A stretch of 64,000 nt of DNA from Actinomadura harenae (GCF_003696215.1 NZ_RFFG01000009.1:62001-126000); one strand, 5' to 3'; positions 23,827-35,571 are shown, numbered from the stretch's first letter. Notes: generated by a model not told the origin, from the sequence alone. Program-made: numbers and translations.

Positions 23827-25106
23827 CCAGCCCGTACCAGGGATACGTGTACGCCTACCCCCACAAGACCGCCTACCGGCCGCTCGACCCCGCGCCGTCG
23901 CTGCGGTCGGTGTGGGCGGACGAGGACAAGAGCGCGCTCTTCCTCTACCTGCACATCCCGTTCTGCGAGATGCGCTGCGGCTTCTGCAACCTGTTCACCC
24001 GCACCGGCGCGTCCGAGGACCTCACGGACGCCTACCTGTCGGCCCTCGAACGCCAGGCGTCCGCCGTGTCGGACGCGCTGGGCGGCGCGTCCTTCGCGAC
24101 GGCCGCGTTCGGCGGCGGCACCCCGACCTACCTGACCGCCGCCGAACTCGACCGGCTGTGCGACATCGCGTCCACCCTCGCCCCGCTCGGCGAGGTGCCG
24201 CTGGGCGTCGAGACGTCCCCGGCGACCGCGACCCCCGACCGGCTGCGCGTCCTGCGCGACCGCGGCACGACCCGGATCTCGATCGGCGTCCAGAGCTTCG
24301 TCGACGCCGAGGCGCGCGCCGCCGTCCGCCCGCAGAAGCGCGCCGAGGTGGACGCGGCTCTCGACGCGATCAGGGACGCCCGCATCCCCGTCCTCAACCT
24401 CGACCTGATCTACGGAATCGCAGGTCAGACGGCCGAGAGCTGGCGCTACTCGCTCGACACGGCGCTGCGCTGGAAGCCCGAGGAGATCTACCTCTACCCG
24501 CTCTACACACGTCCGCTGACCGGTCTGTTCCGGCTCGGCCGCGACTGGGACGACCACCGGCTCGCCCTCTACCGGCAGGGCCGCGACCACCTGCTCGCCG
24601 CCGGATACGAGCAGGTCTCCATGCGCATGTTCCGCCTCCCGGACACCTCCGCCGGAGGCACCGAGTACTGCTGCCAGACCGACGGCATGGTCGGCCTCGG
24701 CTGCGGAGCCCGCTCCTACACCTCCGACCTGCACTACTCGTTCGAGTACGCGGTCGGCGCGACCGAGGTCCGCGCGATCATCGACGACTACGTCCGCGCG
24801 GACTCCTTCGCGACCGCCCGCGTCGGCTTCCGCCTGGACGACGCCGAACGCCGGCGCCGCCACCTCGTCCAGTCCCTGCTCCAGGCGTCCGGACTCGACC
24901 GCGCCGCCTACCGCGCCCGCTTCGGAACCGACCCCATGGACGACTTCCCGGACGACCTCAAGGGTTTCGCCGACCAGGACTGGCTGGACGTCCGCCCCGA
25001 CCTGCTGAGACTCACGCCCGAGGGCCTCGCCCACTCGGACGCCGTCGGCCCGGCCCTCTTCTCCGGCCGCGTCCGCGCCCTCATGGACGCCTACGAGGCC
25101 CACTGA
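23823..25106 (+). CDS. STM4012-family radical SAM protein (HemN-like)
   Basis: The 427-residue protein has a radical SAM core with the cluster motif CEMRCGFC (Cys48, Cys52, Cys55) after LYLHIPF, the HemN-type FGGGTPTYL, SAM-binding GVETSPATATPDRL, ISIGVQSFVDAEARAAVRPQ and LNLDLIYGIAGQTAESW. A HemN_C-like domain follows (LGLGCGARSY-like VGLGCGARSYTSDL, then a winged-helix end). Members of this HemN-like group act on diverse substrates, so coproporphyrinogen oxidation should not be assumed. The ATG overlaps the STM4013 stop and its stop overlaps STM4011 (TGATG). Confidence 0.88.
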   Translation: MTSPYQGYVYAYPHKTAYRPLDPAPSLRSVWADEDKSALFLYLHIPFCEMRCGFCNLFTRTGASEDLTDAYLSALERQASAVSDALGGASFATAAFGGGTPTYLTAAELDRLCDIASTLAPLGEVPLGVETSPATATPDRLRVLRDRGTTRISIGVQSFVDAEARAAVRPQKRAEVDAALDAIRDARIPVLNLDLIYGIAGQTAESWRYSLDTALRWKPEEIYLYPLYTRPLTGLFRLGRDWDDHRLALYRQGRDHLLAAGYEQVSMRMFRLPDTSAGGTEYCCQTDGMVGLGCGARSYTSDLHYSFEYAVGATEVRAIIDDYVRADSFATARVGFRLDDAERRRRHLVQSLLQASGLDRAAYRARFGTDPMDDFPDDLKGFADQDWLDVRPDLLRLTPEGLAHSDAVGPALFSGRVRALMDAYEAH

Positions 25107-26011
25107 TGCCCCCCGTCCCCCTCCCCGACCCCGCCGTCCTCCCGAGGCCCGCCCCCATCGCACCGGACGGCCACCTGACGATCCTGTACCGGGGACCGCT
25201 GGCGAGCTGCGACTACGACTGCCCATACTGCCCGTTCGCCAAGCGCCGCGACGACCCCGGGCGGCTCCGCGCCGACCGGGCCGCCCTGGATCGCTTCACC
25301 GCGTGGGTCGCGGCCCAGGACCACCCGGTGTCCGTGCTGTTCACGCCGTGGGGCGAGGGGGTCGTCCGGTCCTGGTACCGGCGGGCGCTCGTCGAGCTGA
25401 GCCACCTCCCGCACGTCCGGCGCGTCGCGATCCAGACGAACCTCAGCCACCGGACGAGCTGGACGTCCGACGCCGACCCGGCCCGGCTCGCGCTCTGGGC
25501 CACCTTCCACCCCGGCCAGGTCCCCTACGAGCGGTTCCTCGGCAAGGCCCGTGACCTGGTCGAACGCGGCATCCGCTACTCGGTCGGCATCGTCGGGCAG
25601 CCCGAGCACCTCGAGGACGCCCGCCGCCTGCGCGCCGACCTGCCCGCCCACGTCTACCTGTGGGTGAACGCCGCCGAGGGACGCTCCTACACCGACGCCG
25701 AGGCCGCCGACTGGACGGCGCTCGACCCGCTGTTCGGTCACAGCCGCGACCCGCATCCCAGCCTCGGCCGCGCCTGCCGAACCGGTGACGATGTCATCTC
25801 CGTGGACGGCGACGGAACCGTCCGCCGCTGCCACTTCGTCCCGGCCGTCCTGGGCAACCTCTACGACGGGACGTTCCGCGCCGGCCTCCGCCCCCGTCCC
25901 TGCCCCCTGGACGTCTGCGACTGCCACATCGGCTACGTCCACCTCGAACCGCTCGGCCTCTACGACGTCTTCGCCGGAGGAATCCTGGAGCGCATCCCGA
26001 ACCTGGCCTAG
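25106..26011 (+). CDS. STM4011-family radical SAM protein
   Basis: The 301-residue protein carries CDYDCPYC (Cys35, Cys39, Cys42) for the radical SAM [4Fe-4S] cluster, right after LTILYRGPLAS. The core is compact (VLFTPWGEGVVRSWYRRAL, VAIQTNLSH, WATFHPGQVPYERF, VGIVGQPEHL). The C-terminus has five Cys at about 224, 242, 266, 271 and 273 (CRTG, RRCHFVP, PCPLDVCDC), a SPASM/twitch-like set that could hold one auxiliary cluster. SPASM-like radical SAM enzymes often modify peptides or proteins. It is the last gene before a strong terminator. Confidence 0.87.
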   Translation: MPPVPLPDPAVLPRPAPIAPDGHLTILYRGPLASCDYDCPYCPFAKRRDDPGRLRADRAALDRFTAWVAAQDHPVSVLFTPWGEGVVRSWYRRALVELSHLPHVRRVAIQTNLSHRTSWTSDADPARLALWATFHPGQVPYERFLGKARDLVERGIRYSVGIVGQPEHLEDARRLRADLPAHVYLWVNAAEGRSYTDAEAADWTALDPLFGHSRDPHPSLGRACRTGDDVISVDGDGTVRRCHFVPAVLGNLYDGTFRAGLRPRPCPLDVCDCHIGYVHLEPLGLYDVFAGGILERIPNLA

Positions 26012-26019
26012 AACCCGTC

Positions 26020-26060
26020 GCCACGGCCGTCCGGCGTGAACCCGTTCGGACGGCCGTGGC
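26020..26060. terminator. Terminator closing the STM4011-4015 operon
   Basis: A perfect 14-bp stem (26020-26033 with 26047-26060, arm GCCACGGCCGTCCG) has a 13-base loop and starts 9 bases after the STM4011 stop. The next gene begins 38 bases later, so its promoter must overlap the hairpin. Confidence 0.88.
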
Positions 26061-26097
26061 AAGACACTCCCGGAAAGATCGTCTTCTGGGAGGCCCC

Positions 26098-27201
26098 ATG
26101 ACCGTCCAGCGTGTGCTCGCCGTGGTCTCCGTCGTCTGCGCGACCCTCGCGGTGTCCGGGAGCCTGGGCGCGTACGGGTACTACTACGACCTCCAGTCGA
26201 GCATCCACCACGAGGATCCCGACGCGATGCTCGGCAAGGACCGGCCGAAGAAGCTCAACAAGTCGGTCAACCTCCTGCTCATCGGCTCCGACTCACGCGC
26301 CAAGGGCAACGCCAGGTACGGCCGCGGCCACGCGAACGAGGCGCCGAAGGCCGACACCGTGATCCTCGTGCACCTCGCGGCGGGCGGCGGACGCGGCTAC
26401 GGCGTCAGCCTCCCGCGCGACCTGATGGTGCCGATCCCGTCCTGCCCGGTGAAGAACGGCCCGCCGACGCCGCCGCTCGCCCTCGCCATGTTCAACTCGG
26501 CGTTCGGGCGCGGCGGCGCGACCTGCACGATCAGGACGGTCGAGAAGTTCACCGGCGTCCATGTCGACCATTTCGTCGAGGTGGACTTCACCGGCTTCAA
26601 GGGCCTCACCGAGGCGGTCGGCGGCGTCCCGGTCTGCCTGCCCAAAGCCGTCCACGACCGGCGTTCGGGCCTGAACCTGCCCAAGGGGAGGAGCGTCGTG
26701 AAGGGCGAGACCGCGCTGGAGTTCATCCGCGCCCGCTACTCCCTCGGGGACGGCACCGACACCCAGCGCATGAAGCGGCAGCAGCAGTTCATGGCCTCGT
26801 TCGCGCACCAGGCGATGACCTCGGGCATGCTCGCGAGCCCGTCACGCCTGAACAAACTGCTGACCTCGGGAGCCCGGTCGATGACGACCGACCGCGCGCT
26901 CAGCCTGTCGGAGATGCTGCGGCTCGCCCAGGGCATGCGCGGCATGACGGAGGGCTCCCTGAAGTTCACGACCCTGCCCTCGAGCCCCTGGATCCGGAAC
27001 CGGAACCGGGTCGCGATGACGCCGGCCGCCGCGCCCTTCCTGGCCGCCGTCCGCGAGGACCGCGACCCCATGGCGACGCTCAAGCCCCGCCCGCCGAAGC
27101 GGCGGTCCACCGGAACCCGGCGGCCCCCGCAGGCCCAGCAGGCTCCGCAGGGCGACGAGATCCGCGCCAGCGACGACATCTGCCGCAAGACCTGGGGCTG
27201 A
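26098..27201 (+). CDS. LytR-CpsA-Psr (LCP) family cell-wall ligase
   Basis: The 367-residue protein has an N-terminal membrane anchor (VLAVVSVVCATLAVSGSLGA) and an outside LCP domain: NLLLIGSDSRAKG, KADTVILVHL, GVSLPRDLMVPIP (catalytic Arg), NSAFGRGGATCTIRTVEKFT, HFVEVDFTGFKGLTEAVGGV, GETALEFIRARYS and DTQRMKRQQQFM. LCP enzymes transfer undecaprenyl-linked glycopolymers to peptidoglycan. ATG 26098 has GGGAGG 4 nt upstream. The C-terminus is basic and Pro-rich, ending with ICRKTWG. Confidence 0.93.
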   Translation: MTVQRVLAVVSVVCATLAVSGSLGAYGYYYDLQSSIHHEDPDAMLGKDRPKKLNKSVNLLLIGSDSRAKGNARYGRGHANEAPKADTVILVHLAAGGGRGYGVSLPRDLMVPIPSCPVKNGPPTPPLALAMFNSAFGRGGATCTIRTVEKFTGVHVDHFVEVDFTGFKGLTEAVGGVPVCLPKAVHDRRSGLNLPKGRSVVKGETALEFIRARYSLGDGTDTQRMKRQQQFMASFAHQAMTSGMLASPSRLNKLLTSGARSMTTDRALSLSEMLRLAQGMRGMTEGSLKFTTLPSSPWIRNRNRVAMTPAAAPFLAAVREDRDPMATLKPRPPKRRSTGTRRPPQAQQAPQGDEIRASDDICRKTWG

Positions 27202-27237
27202 TCGGGGCCGATCTGCGCTGATCGGGGCTGATCTGCG
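27198..27237 (+). repeat. 20-bp tandem repeat at the LCP stop codon
   Basis: Two 20-bp units (CTGATCGGGGCCGATCTGCG and one with a single C-to-T change) span the LCP stop, followed by a partial third to about 27260. Each unit contains GATC-based self-complementarity (GATCGGGGCCGATC), so it could also fold as a terminator between the convergent genes. Confidence 0.75.
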
Positions 27238-27296
27238 CTGATTCCTGGGGCTGATCTCGCGGGCATCGATCCGGCCCGGAGCGTCGTGCCCGCCGG

Positions 27297-28373
27297 TCAG
27301 GTCTGCTTGAGCGGGTTGTAGTCGGCGGCCTCCACACCGAACGTCCAGGCCACGCCCTCGCGCGCGGTCCGGGTGGACGGCGGGACGCGCAGGAAGTACT
27401 GCCGGTAGGTGCCGTCCGGCTCCGGCGTCGAGTTGACCACCTCGACCATCACCACGTCCTCGTCGCCCCAGAGGGCGATGCGCCACAGGATGCCCGTCTC
27501 GTCCTGGTGGACGGGCTTGGCGCCGGTCTCGGCGAGGTACCGGTCGTAGCCGAAGATCTCCAGCATGACCCGGCGCAGCTCGGCGTTCGACTCGCGGTCG
27601 ATCTGCTCGCGGGTCAGGCCGGTGAGCGACGCGACGAAGTCGGCCGGGATCGGCATGCCGCGCCACGCGTGCAGCGCGAGGCCGTCGGGGAAGGCCAGCG
27701 CGGGGCCGTCGCCCCGGTGCAGGCGGCCCGGCTCGTCCCGGTGCAGTTCGGACGGCCGCGGGGCGATGATCACGAGCCGCTCGTACGGCCACCACCAGCC
27801 CGCGTTCCGCGCCACCTCCGCGAGCCCGGCCGGCAGCGTGCCGAGCGCGTCGAACTGGGCCAGCCACGCGGCGTCGTGCTGACCGAGAACGGCGTCGAGC
27901 GTCGCCGCCCGCAGCACCGCCTCGGCGCGCGAGCCCTCCTCACCGGCCAGATCGCCGATCGCCTGCCGGACGCGGATCACGATCTGCTGCACCCGGTCCC
28001 ACAGGGGCGCGGCCGTGCGCGCCCAGGACGGCGCCCACTCCTGGGGCCCGAGCCGCTCGTACGCGGCGGCGCGCGCCGCCTCCCACGGGCGCGTCCGGAC
28101 GGCGTCGCGCACGCTCGCGCCCGCGTCGGACGGCACGTCCGGAACGTCCAGCCCGGCCGCGCGCAGCACGTCGGCGCGCCCGGCGAGGACGGCGGCGGCG
28201 AGCGCGCCCTGCGCCGGCGACTCCACCCACAGGAACCGTTCCGGCGCGTCGAGCCCGGCGGCGGTGTAGGCGGCGGTGACACCCGCCTCGGCCCGAGCCC
28301 GGTCGCCCGGCCCGGTGGCGAACGCCGCCGTCTCCCAGGACAGCATCAGGTTCGCGTGGTCCAACTCGTTCAC
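27297..28373 (-). CDS. DUF6745-domain protein
   Basis: The 358-residue soluble protein matches what I remember of the actinobacterial DUF6745 family: RNAGWWWPYERLVIIAPRP, LHRDEPGRLHRGDGPALAFP, GLALHAWRGMPIPADF, LTREQIDRESNAELRRVMLE and IFGYDRYLAETGAKPVHQDE. The N-terminal half is helical and variable. Function unknown; the HRGDGPALAF segment recurs in repeat-type proteins. GTG 28373 follows the companion gene by 30 bases, so they form a two-gene operon. Confidence 0.75.
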   Translation of the reverse strand: MNELDHANLMLSWETAAFATGPGDRARAEAGVTAAYTAAGLDAPERFLWVESPAQGALAAAVLAGRADVLRAAGLDVPDVPSDAGASVRDAVRTRPWEAARAAAYERLGPQEWAPSWARTAAPLWDRVQQIVIRVRQAIGDLAGEEGSRAEAVLRAATLDAVLGQHDAAWLAQFDALGTLPAGLAEVARNAGWWWPYERLVIIAPRPSELHRDEPGRLHRGDGPALAFPDGLALHAWRGMPIPADFVASLTGLTREQIDRESNAELRRVMLEIFGYDRYLAETGAKPVHQDETGILWRIALWGDEDVVMVEVVNSTPEPDGTYRQYFLRVPPSTRTAREGVAWTFGVEAADYNPLKQT

Positions 28374-28403
28374 GGTTCTCCAAACAGGGGGAAGGGGAGA
28401 CGC

Positions 28404-28730
28404 TCAGTCGGCGACGACGCGGACGGCGCCCGGCACGTACTCGCGCTGCCGGATCACCCGGTACCAGCCCTTGGGCAGCGAGATCGCCGCATGCTCCTCG
28501 TGCCCGAGGCGTCCGCCCGCGGGCAGGTGCAGGTAGTCGGGCGCGAGCGGGTCCGGATCGCGCAGCAGCGTCCCCTCGCAGGTCAGAGCGTGCGCGTGGC
28601 CGGTGGCCTCGCCGAGCGCGAGGACCATGCGGCCGCGTCCGTCGCGCGCCGCGGGCGGCAGGTTCCGGAGGGGCCGGGGCACCGCGTCCTCGGCCACCGG
28701 GACGATGAGGATGTCTCCCTGTCGGTACAT
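28404..28730 (-). CDS. Small DUF6745-associated hypothetical protein
   Basis: The 108-residue protein starts MYRQGDILIVPV and contains AVPRPLRNLPP, LALGEATGHAHAL, LPAGGRLGHEEHAAISLPKG and WYRVIRQREYVPG. The histidine-rich GEATGHAHAL and GHEEHAAI could be a metal site in a small beta-barrel. I recall it only as a partner of DUF6745 genes. TAGCGT ends 7 nt before ATG 28730, so the two-gene mRNA is probably leaderless. Confidence 0.75.
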   Translation of the reverse strand: MYRQGDILIVPVAEDAVPRPLRNLPPAARDGRGRMVLALGEATGHAHALTCEGTLLRDPDPLAPDYLHLPAGGRLGHEEHAAISLPKGWYRVIRQREYVPGAVRVVAD

Positions 28731-28737
28731 GCCAAGG

Positions 28738-28743
28738 ACGCTA
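28738..28743 (-). promoter_or_regulatory. -10 box TAGCGT for the DUF6745 operon
   Basis: On the minus strand TAGCGT is followed by 7 nt and then ATG 28730, without a ribosome site. Confidence 0.5.
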
Positions 28744-28819
28744 GACCGGCCCTCCGACATTTTCCGCACACCCGCTCTGACCAGGCAAAACGATGCTCGG
28801 CGGGAGGGGTGGCGGCAGG

Positions 28820-30193
28820 TCAGAAACCGCGGGTCCGGCGGGCCGCCGGGCGGGCCCAGCGTCCCGACGCGCTCAGCCCGACGCTCTGGAACGCCCGGAC
28901 GAGCTCGCCGCCGAGGTTGACGCCCGCGCCGAGCGCGAGCGCGACCGACAGCGCGGCGACCAGGCTCATCGCGCCCTGCTGCGGCGACCCGGTGTTCAGC
29001 TCGACCATGCCCCGGTACAGGAGCGTCCCGGGCAGCAGCGGCGAGATCGCGGGCACGATGTACGGCAGCGACGGCGCGTTCCTCCTGCGCGCGAGCAGGC
29101 TCCCCAGCATGCCGATGACGACGGCGGAGACCGCCGACGCCAGCACGGGCGTGACCTTCCAGTTCAGCATCAGCGCGTACAGGGTCCAGATCAGCGCGCC
29201 GCCGATCGCCGCCGGGACCAGCACGTCGCGCGGGGTCGCGAGGAAGACCGCGAACGTGAGCGCGACGACCCCCGCCGCGATGATCGGGACGGGCTTCATC
29301 AGGGCCGGCGCGGACGTCATGTGCCCGACGTTGATGTCCACGTTCATCTTGACGGCCACGTACACCACGACGCCGAGCCCGGCGACGATCGCGGCGATGA
29401 TGAAGAACACCTCCAGCACGCGCGCGCCCGCGCTGACCAGGTCCCCGGTGATGCCGTCCTGGACGGACGCGACGAGCGGGCGTCCCGGCAGCAGCGCCAG
29501 GATCGCCCCGGTCACGATCGTGGACGCGTGCGTCTGGTGGCCCGCGGCGATGACGAGCGCGGCGGCCGTCGCGGCGATCGCGGCGGCCACGGTGAGCTGG
29601 AAGAACTCGGCGATGCCGCGCCGGGCGAGCGCCGCGGCGGTGCGGTCGCCCAGCAGCGTCGCCACGAACGCGGTCGCGGCGACCAGCGGCCCGCCGCCGA
29701 CCAGCATCGACGCGGCCGCCGCGATCAGCCCGAGGCACACCACCATCAGCCACGGCGGATAGGGCGCGCGGCCGCGCTTGATCTCGTTGAGGCGCGTGCG
29801 CGCGTCGTCCAGGTCCAGCATCCCGATGGACGCCTCCTGGACGAGCTTGTGGAGGGCGGTCAGCCGCCAGTAGGCGGGCGTGCGGCGCCGGATCGCGCGC
29901 GAGCCGGTCATCGGGGGCGTGGCACCGCCGGGATGCGCCGACACCATGATGGCGGTGAAGGTGACCTGGACCTCCGCGCGCGGGACCTCGTAGGCGACCG
30001 CGAGGCTCAGCACCGCCTCGTTCACGCGCTCGGTGGACTCGCCGCTCGCCAGCAGCAGTTCGCCGACCCGCAGCGCCAGCTCGATCGCCCTGGGGTCGAA
30101 ACTCTCCCCGGGCTCGTCCTCGGGTGGTTCGGGAGGGGTGCCCTCCATCAGGACCAGCCAGCTCCGGCGCAAGCGCTCCTTGGTCCGACCCAT
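28820..30193 (-). CDS. ThrE-type threonine/serine exporter family protein
   Basis: The protein of about 457 residues has the ThrE architecture: a cytoplasmic N-domain (ELALRVGELLLASGESTERV, VPRAEVQVTFTAIMVS, LHKLVQEASIGMLDLDDARTR), then about ten membrane segments in two ThrE domains (PPWLMVVCLGLIAAAASMLV, LALLPGRPLVASVQDGITGD, then LPYIVPAISPLLPGTLLYRG). The second domain is the ThrE_2 type with the conserved 'P.ispLlPG'. It would export threonine, serine or another small amino acid by proton antiport. Start ATG 30193 (MGRTKERL) is the likely one; upstream in-frame ATGs lack support. Confidence 0.88.
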   Translation of the reverse strand: MGRTKERLRRSWLVLMEGTPPEPPEDEPGESFDPRAIELALRVGELLLASGESTERVNEAVLSLAVAYEVPRAEVQVTFTAIMVSAHPGGATPPMTGSRAIRRRTPAYWRLTALHKLVQEASIGMLDLDDARTRLNEIKRGRAPYPPWLMVVCLGLIAAAASMLVGGGPLVAATAFVATLLGDRTAAALARRGIAEFFQLTVAAAIAATAAALVIAAGHQTHASTIVTGAILALLPGRPLVASVQDGITGDLVSAGARVLEVFFIIAAIVAGLGVVVYVAVKMNVDINVGHMTSAPALMKPVPIIAAGVVALTFAVFLATPRDVLVPAAIGGALIWTLYALMLNWKVTPVLASAVSAVVIGMLGSLLARRRNAPSLPYIVPAISPLLPGTLLYRGMVELNTGSPQQGAMSLVAALSVALALGAGVNLGGELVRAFQSVGLSASGRWARPAARRTRGF

Positions 30194-30392
30194 GCCCGAA
30201 CAAACCCTCCCGCCAGGCGTCCACAATCCTGCTCGCAGGCTACCCATGCCTCACGGGTGCTATACCGGCCCACCCCCCGCCGGGACCCCTGTGCGCGGGC
30301 GCCCGATCACGCGCTCGCTACGCTGGGTGACGAAGATCGCGTGGGACGTCCGCGGACGCCCCGCGCGCCCACGGACCGGAGGTGATCCGAAC

Positions 30393-31097
30393 GTGCGCGT
30401 CGCACTGTTCGTGACCTGCGTCAACGACACGCTCTTCCCCGGGACGGGGCGGGCGACCGTGCGGCTGCTGGAGCGGCTCGGCTGCCGGGTCGAGTTCCCG
30501 GAGGCCCAGACGTGCTGTGGCCAGATGCACTTCAACACCGGCTACCGCGAGGACGCGATGCCGCTGGCGCTGCGGGTCGGGGAGGTGTTCTCCGGTTACG
30601 ACGCGGTGGTCATGCCGTCCGGCTCGTGCGCGGCGATGGTCCGCGAGTGGTACCCGACGCTGGGGGTGGATCCACCCCCGGGCGTATACGAGCTGTCCGA
30701 GTTCCTCGTGGACGTCCTGAAGGTGAACGACGTCGGCGCCTACTTCCCGCACTCGGTCACCTACCACCCGACCTGCCATTCCCTGCGCTCCCTGCGCGTG
30801 GGGGACCGGCCCCACACACTGCTCTCCTCGGTGCGCGGACTGACCCTGCTCCCCTTGGGCGGGGCCGAAGAATGCTGCGGATTCGGCGGGACGTTCTCGC
30901 TGAAGAACCCCGCGGTGTCCGCGGCCATGTGCACCGACAAGATCCGCCACGTGATGGACACCGGCGCCGAGGTGCTGTGCGCCGCCGACAACTCCTGCCT
31001 GATGCACATCGGCGGAACGATGCGGCGCGACCGCGCGGGCGTACGAGTGCTGCACCTGGCCCAGATCCTCGCCTCCACAGAGGAGGACCCGGCATGA
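30393..31097 (+). CDS. lutA: Lactate utilisation (Fe-S) protein LutA
   Basis: The 234-residue protein has two CCG domains (cysteine-rich, heterodisulfide-reductase type): ETCCG-like [14 protein letters not shown] and [14 protein letters not shown], plus PTCHSLRSL. It starts [20 protein letters not shown], the canonical LutA/YkgE beginning. With LutB and LutC it oxidises L-lactate to pyruvate through Fe-S clusters. GTG 30393 has GGAGGTGATC upstream. The stop overlaps lutB (ATGA). Confidence 0.95.
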   Translation: MRVALFVTCVNDTLFPGTGRATVRLLERLGCRVEFPEAQTCCGQMHFNTGYREDAMPLALRVGEVFSGYDAVVMPSGSCAAMVREWYPTLGVDPPPGVYELSEFLVDVLKVNDVGAYFPHSVTYHPTCHSLRSLRVGDRPHTLLSSVRGLTLLPLGGAEECCGFGGTFSLKNPAVSAAMCTDKIRHVMDTGAEVLCAADNSCLMHIGGTMRRDRAGVRVLHLAQILASTEEDPA

Positions 31098-32503
31098 GCT
31101 CGACCTTCGTCGGGATGCCGCCGTTCCCGAAGGCGGCATCCAGAGCCGTGGGCAACGCCCAGCTGCGGCACAACCTGCACAAGGCCACGCACACGATCCG
31201 CGACAAACGCGCGGCCGTGGTGGCCGAGCAGCCCGACTGGGCCGCGCTGCGCGCCGCGGGCGCCGCGCTGAAGACCCGCGTCCTGCGCCACCTCGACCTC
31301 TACCTCGAGCAGTTGGAGGAGGCCGTCGAACGGGCGGGCGGACGCGTCCACTGGGCCGCCGACGCCACCGAGGCCAACCGCATCGTCCTCGACCTCGTGC
31401 GCGCGACGGGGGAGACCGAGGTCGTCAAGGTCAAGTCCATGGCCACACAGGAGATCGGCCTGAACGAGGCCCTGGCGGAGGAGGGGATCACCGCCTACGA
31501 GACCGACCTGGCGGAGCTGATCGTCCAGCTGGGGGACGACAGGCCCTCGCACATCCTCGTCCCGGCCATCCACCGCAACCGGGCGGAGATCCGGGAGATC
31601 TTCGAGCGCGCGATGGGCGCGTGGGGCCGCCCCGCCCCCGCCGGCCTGACGGACGACCCGCGCGCCCTGGCCGAGGCCGCGCGCCTGCACCTGCGCGAAC
31701 GGTTCCTGACGGCGAAGGTCGGCATCTCCGGGGCGAACTTCGCGGTCGCCGAGACCGGCACGCTCGTGGTCCTGGAGTCCGAGGGCAACGGCCGCATGTG
31801 CCTGACCCTCCCGGAGACCCTGATCTCGGTCGTCGGCATCGAGAAGCTGGTGCCCACGTGGCAGGACCTCGAAGTGTTCATGCAACTGCTCCCGCGATCC
31901 TCCACGGGCGAGCGCATGAACCCCTACACGTCCATGTGGACCGGAGCCACCGAAGGCCAGGACTTTCATCTGGTGCTCCTGGACAACGGCCGCACCAAGG
32001 TCCTGGCCGACGGAGTCGGACGCCAGGCGCTGCGCTGCATCCGCTGCTCGGCCTGCCTGAACGTCTGCCCCGTCTACGAGCGCGCGGGGGGCCACGCCTA
32101 CGGATCGGTGTATCCCGGCCCGATCGGCGCGATCCTGACGCCCCAGCTACGCGGATTCGGTTCCGAGCTGGACGAGTCGCTCCCCTACGCGTCCACGCTC
32201 TGCGGGGCCTGCTACGACGTGTGCCCGGTCGAGATCAACATCCCGGAGGTGCTGCTGCACCTGCGCGCGAAGGTCGGCGCGTCCGGCGTCCACCGGGTCG
32301 AGAAGCTGGCCATGGGCGCGGCCCGGCGCGTGCTCTCGTCCCCGGCGCTCCTGGCCGCCGGCCAGCGAACGGCGGGCCGCCTCCGGCGGCTCACCCCGCG
32401 CCGCCTCCCCGGCCCCTTGGCGGCCTGGACCGACACCAGGGACATTCCAGCGCCCCCACCCCAGTCGTTCCGCGACTGGTGGGCCTCGAGGGAGGAGCGG
32501 TAA
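31094..32503 (+). CDS. lutB: Lactate utilisation iron-sulfur protein LutB
   Basis: The 469-residue protein has the LUD domain in its first 300 residues ([78 protein letters not shown]) and two C-terminal [4Fe-4S] motifs ([14 protein letters not shown] and [18 protein letters not shown]). It carries electrons between the lactate-oxidising site and the quinone pool or another acceptor. It overlaps both neighbours by 1-4 nt. Confidence 0.95.
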   Translation: MSSTFVGMPPFPKAASRAVGNAQLRHNLHKATHTIRDKRAAVVAEQPDWAALRAAGAALKTRVLRHLDLYLEQLEEAVERAGGRVHWAADATEANRIVLDLVRATGETEVVKVKSMATQEIGLNEALAEEGITAYETDLAELIVQLGDDRPSHILVPAIHRNRAEIREIFERAMGAWGRPAPAGLTDDPRALAEAARLHLRERFLTAKVGISGANFAVAETGTLVVLESEGNGRMCLTLPETLISVVGIEKLVPTWQDLEVFMQLLPRSSTGERMNPYTSMWTGATEGQDFHLVLLDNGRTKVLADGVGRQALRCIRCSACLNVCPVYERAGGHAYGSVYPGPIGAILTPQLRGFGSELDESLPYASTLCGACYDVCPVEINIPEVLLHLRAKVGASGVHRVEKLAMGAARRVLSSPALLAAGQRTAGRLRRLTPRRLPGPLAAWTDTRDIPAPPPQSFRDWWASREER

Positions 32504-33099
32504 TGGGTTCGCGAGAGACGATCCTCGTGCGAGTGCGTTCGGCGCTCGCCGACGTCCCCATGGCCGAGGGGCCGGACGGCGTCCAGGTCCCGCGCGACTA
32601 CCAGCGGACCAGATCGGGTCCCGACCTCATCGAACTGCTGCTGGACCGCCTCATGGACTACCGCGCCGTCGTCCACCTCGACACCCCGGTCGCCGAACTC
32701 GCGCGCGGACGAGGAAGGCTCATGGTCCCGCCCGGCGTCCCGGGGGAGTGGCTCTCGGGGGTGGACGTCGCCCGCGACGACCCGCCCCTCACGGCCACCG
32801 AGCTCGACCGCCTGGACGGCGTCCTGACGGGCTGCGCCGTGGCCATCGCCGAAACCGGCACGATCGTCCTGGACGGCGGCGAGGCCCAAGGCCGCCGGGC
32901 CCTGACCCTCGTCCCGGACTACCACCTGTGCGTGGTCCGCCGGGAACAGATCGTCCGGACCGTCCCGGAGGCGCTGGAACTCCTGGATCCGACGCGTCCG
33001 CTTACTTGGATCAGCGGCCCGTCCGCTACCAGCGACATCGAACTCGACCGCGTCGAAGGCGTCCACGGCCCGCGCACGTTGGAGGTCGCCATCCTCTGA
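32503..33099 (+). CDS. lutC: Lactate utilisation protein LutC
   Basis: The 198-residue LUD-domain protein shows CAVAIAETGTIVLDGG, GRRALTLVPDYHLCVVRREQ and WISGPSATSDIELDRVEGVHGP, the typical LutC end. ATG 32503 overlaps the lutB TAA by one base. The alpha-hydroxy-acid oxidase at 5901 is a separate route for lactate in the same window. Confidence 0.95.
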   Translation: MGSRETILVRVRSALADVPMAEGPDGVQVPRDYQRTRSGPDLIELLLDRLMDYRAVVHLDTPVAELARGRGRLMVPPGVPGEWLSGVDVARDDPPLTATELDRLDGVLTGCAVAIAETGTIVLDGGEAQGRRALTLVPDYHLCVVRREQIVRTVPEALELLDPTRPLTWISGPSATSDIELDRVEGVHGPRTLEVAIL

Positions 33100-33181
33100 T
33101 CCCTCCCCCGGCGGCGCACGCGTTGTCCACAGAACGCCGTTCTATTGTGGTGACGTCGGCGACGGCTGATACCAAGGAGGC

Positions 33182-35440
<2,259 letters not shown>

Positions 35441-35571
35441 CCCACCGCCCGCCTGCGCCGCCCCTGCCCGCTTGGTCGGCGGCGCCGTCGGCCCGGCTGC
35501 ACGAGGACGGTCACTTCGACCGGCCTCCGAGGAGCGGGAGGGGGACGTCGGCCGGGGAGGGGCGGCGGCTG

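Noticed and set aside
23823..25106. STM4012 as the heme enzyme coproporphyrinogen III oxidase (HemN).
   Set aside because: It shares the HemN-like core, but it lies in an STM4011-4015 operon with no heme gene nearby; this group is known to contain many non-heme enzymes.
33131..33143. AGAACGCCGTTCT before the RecQ-like gene as a LexA (SOS) box.
   Set aside because: The arms are 5 bp with a 3-base centre, while the actinobacterial LexA box has GAAC and GTTC separated by 4 bases. It may still be another operator.
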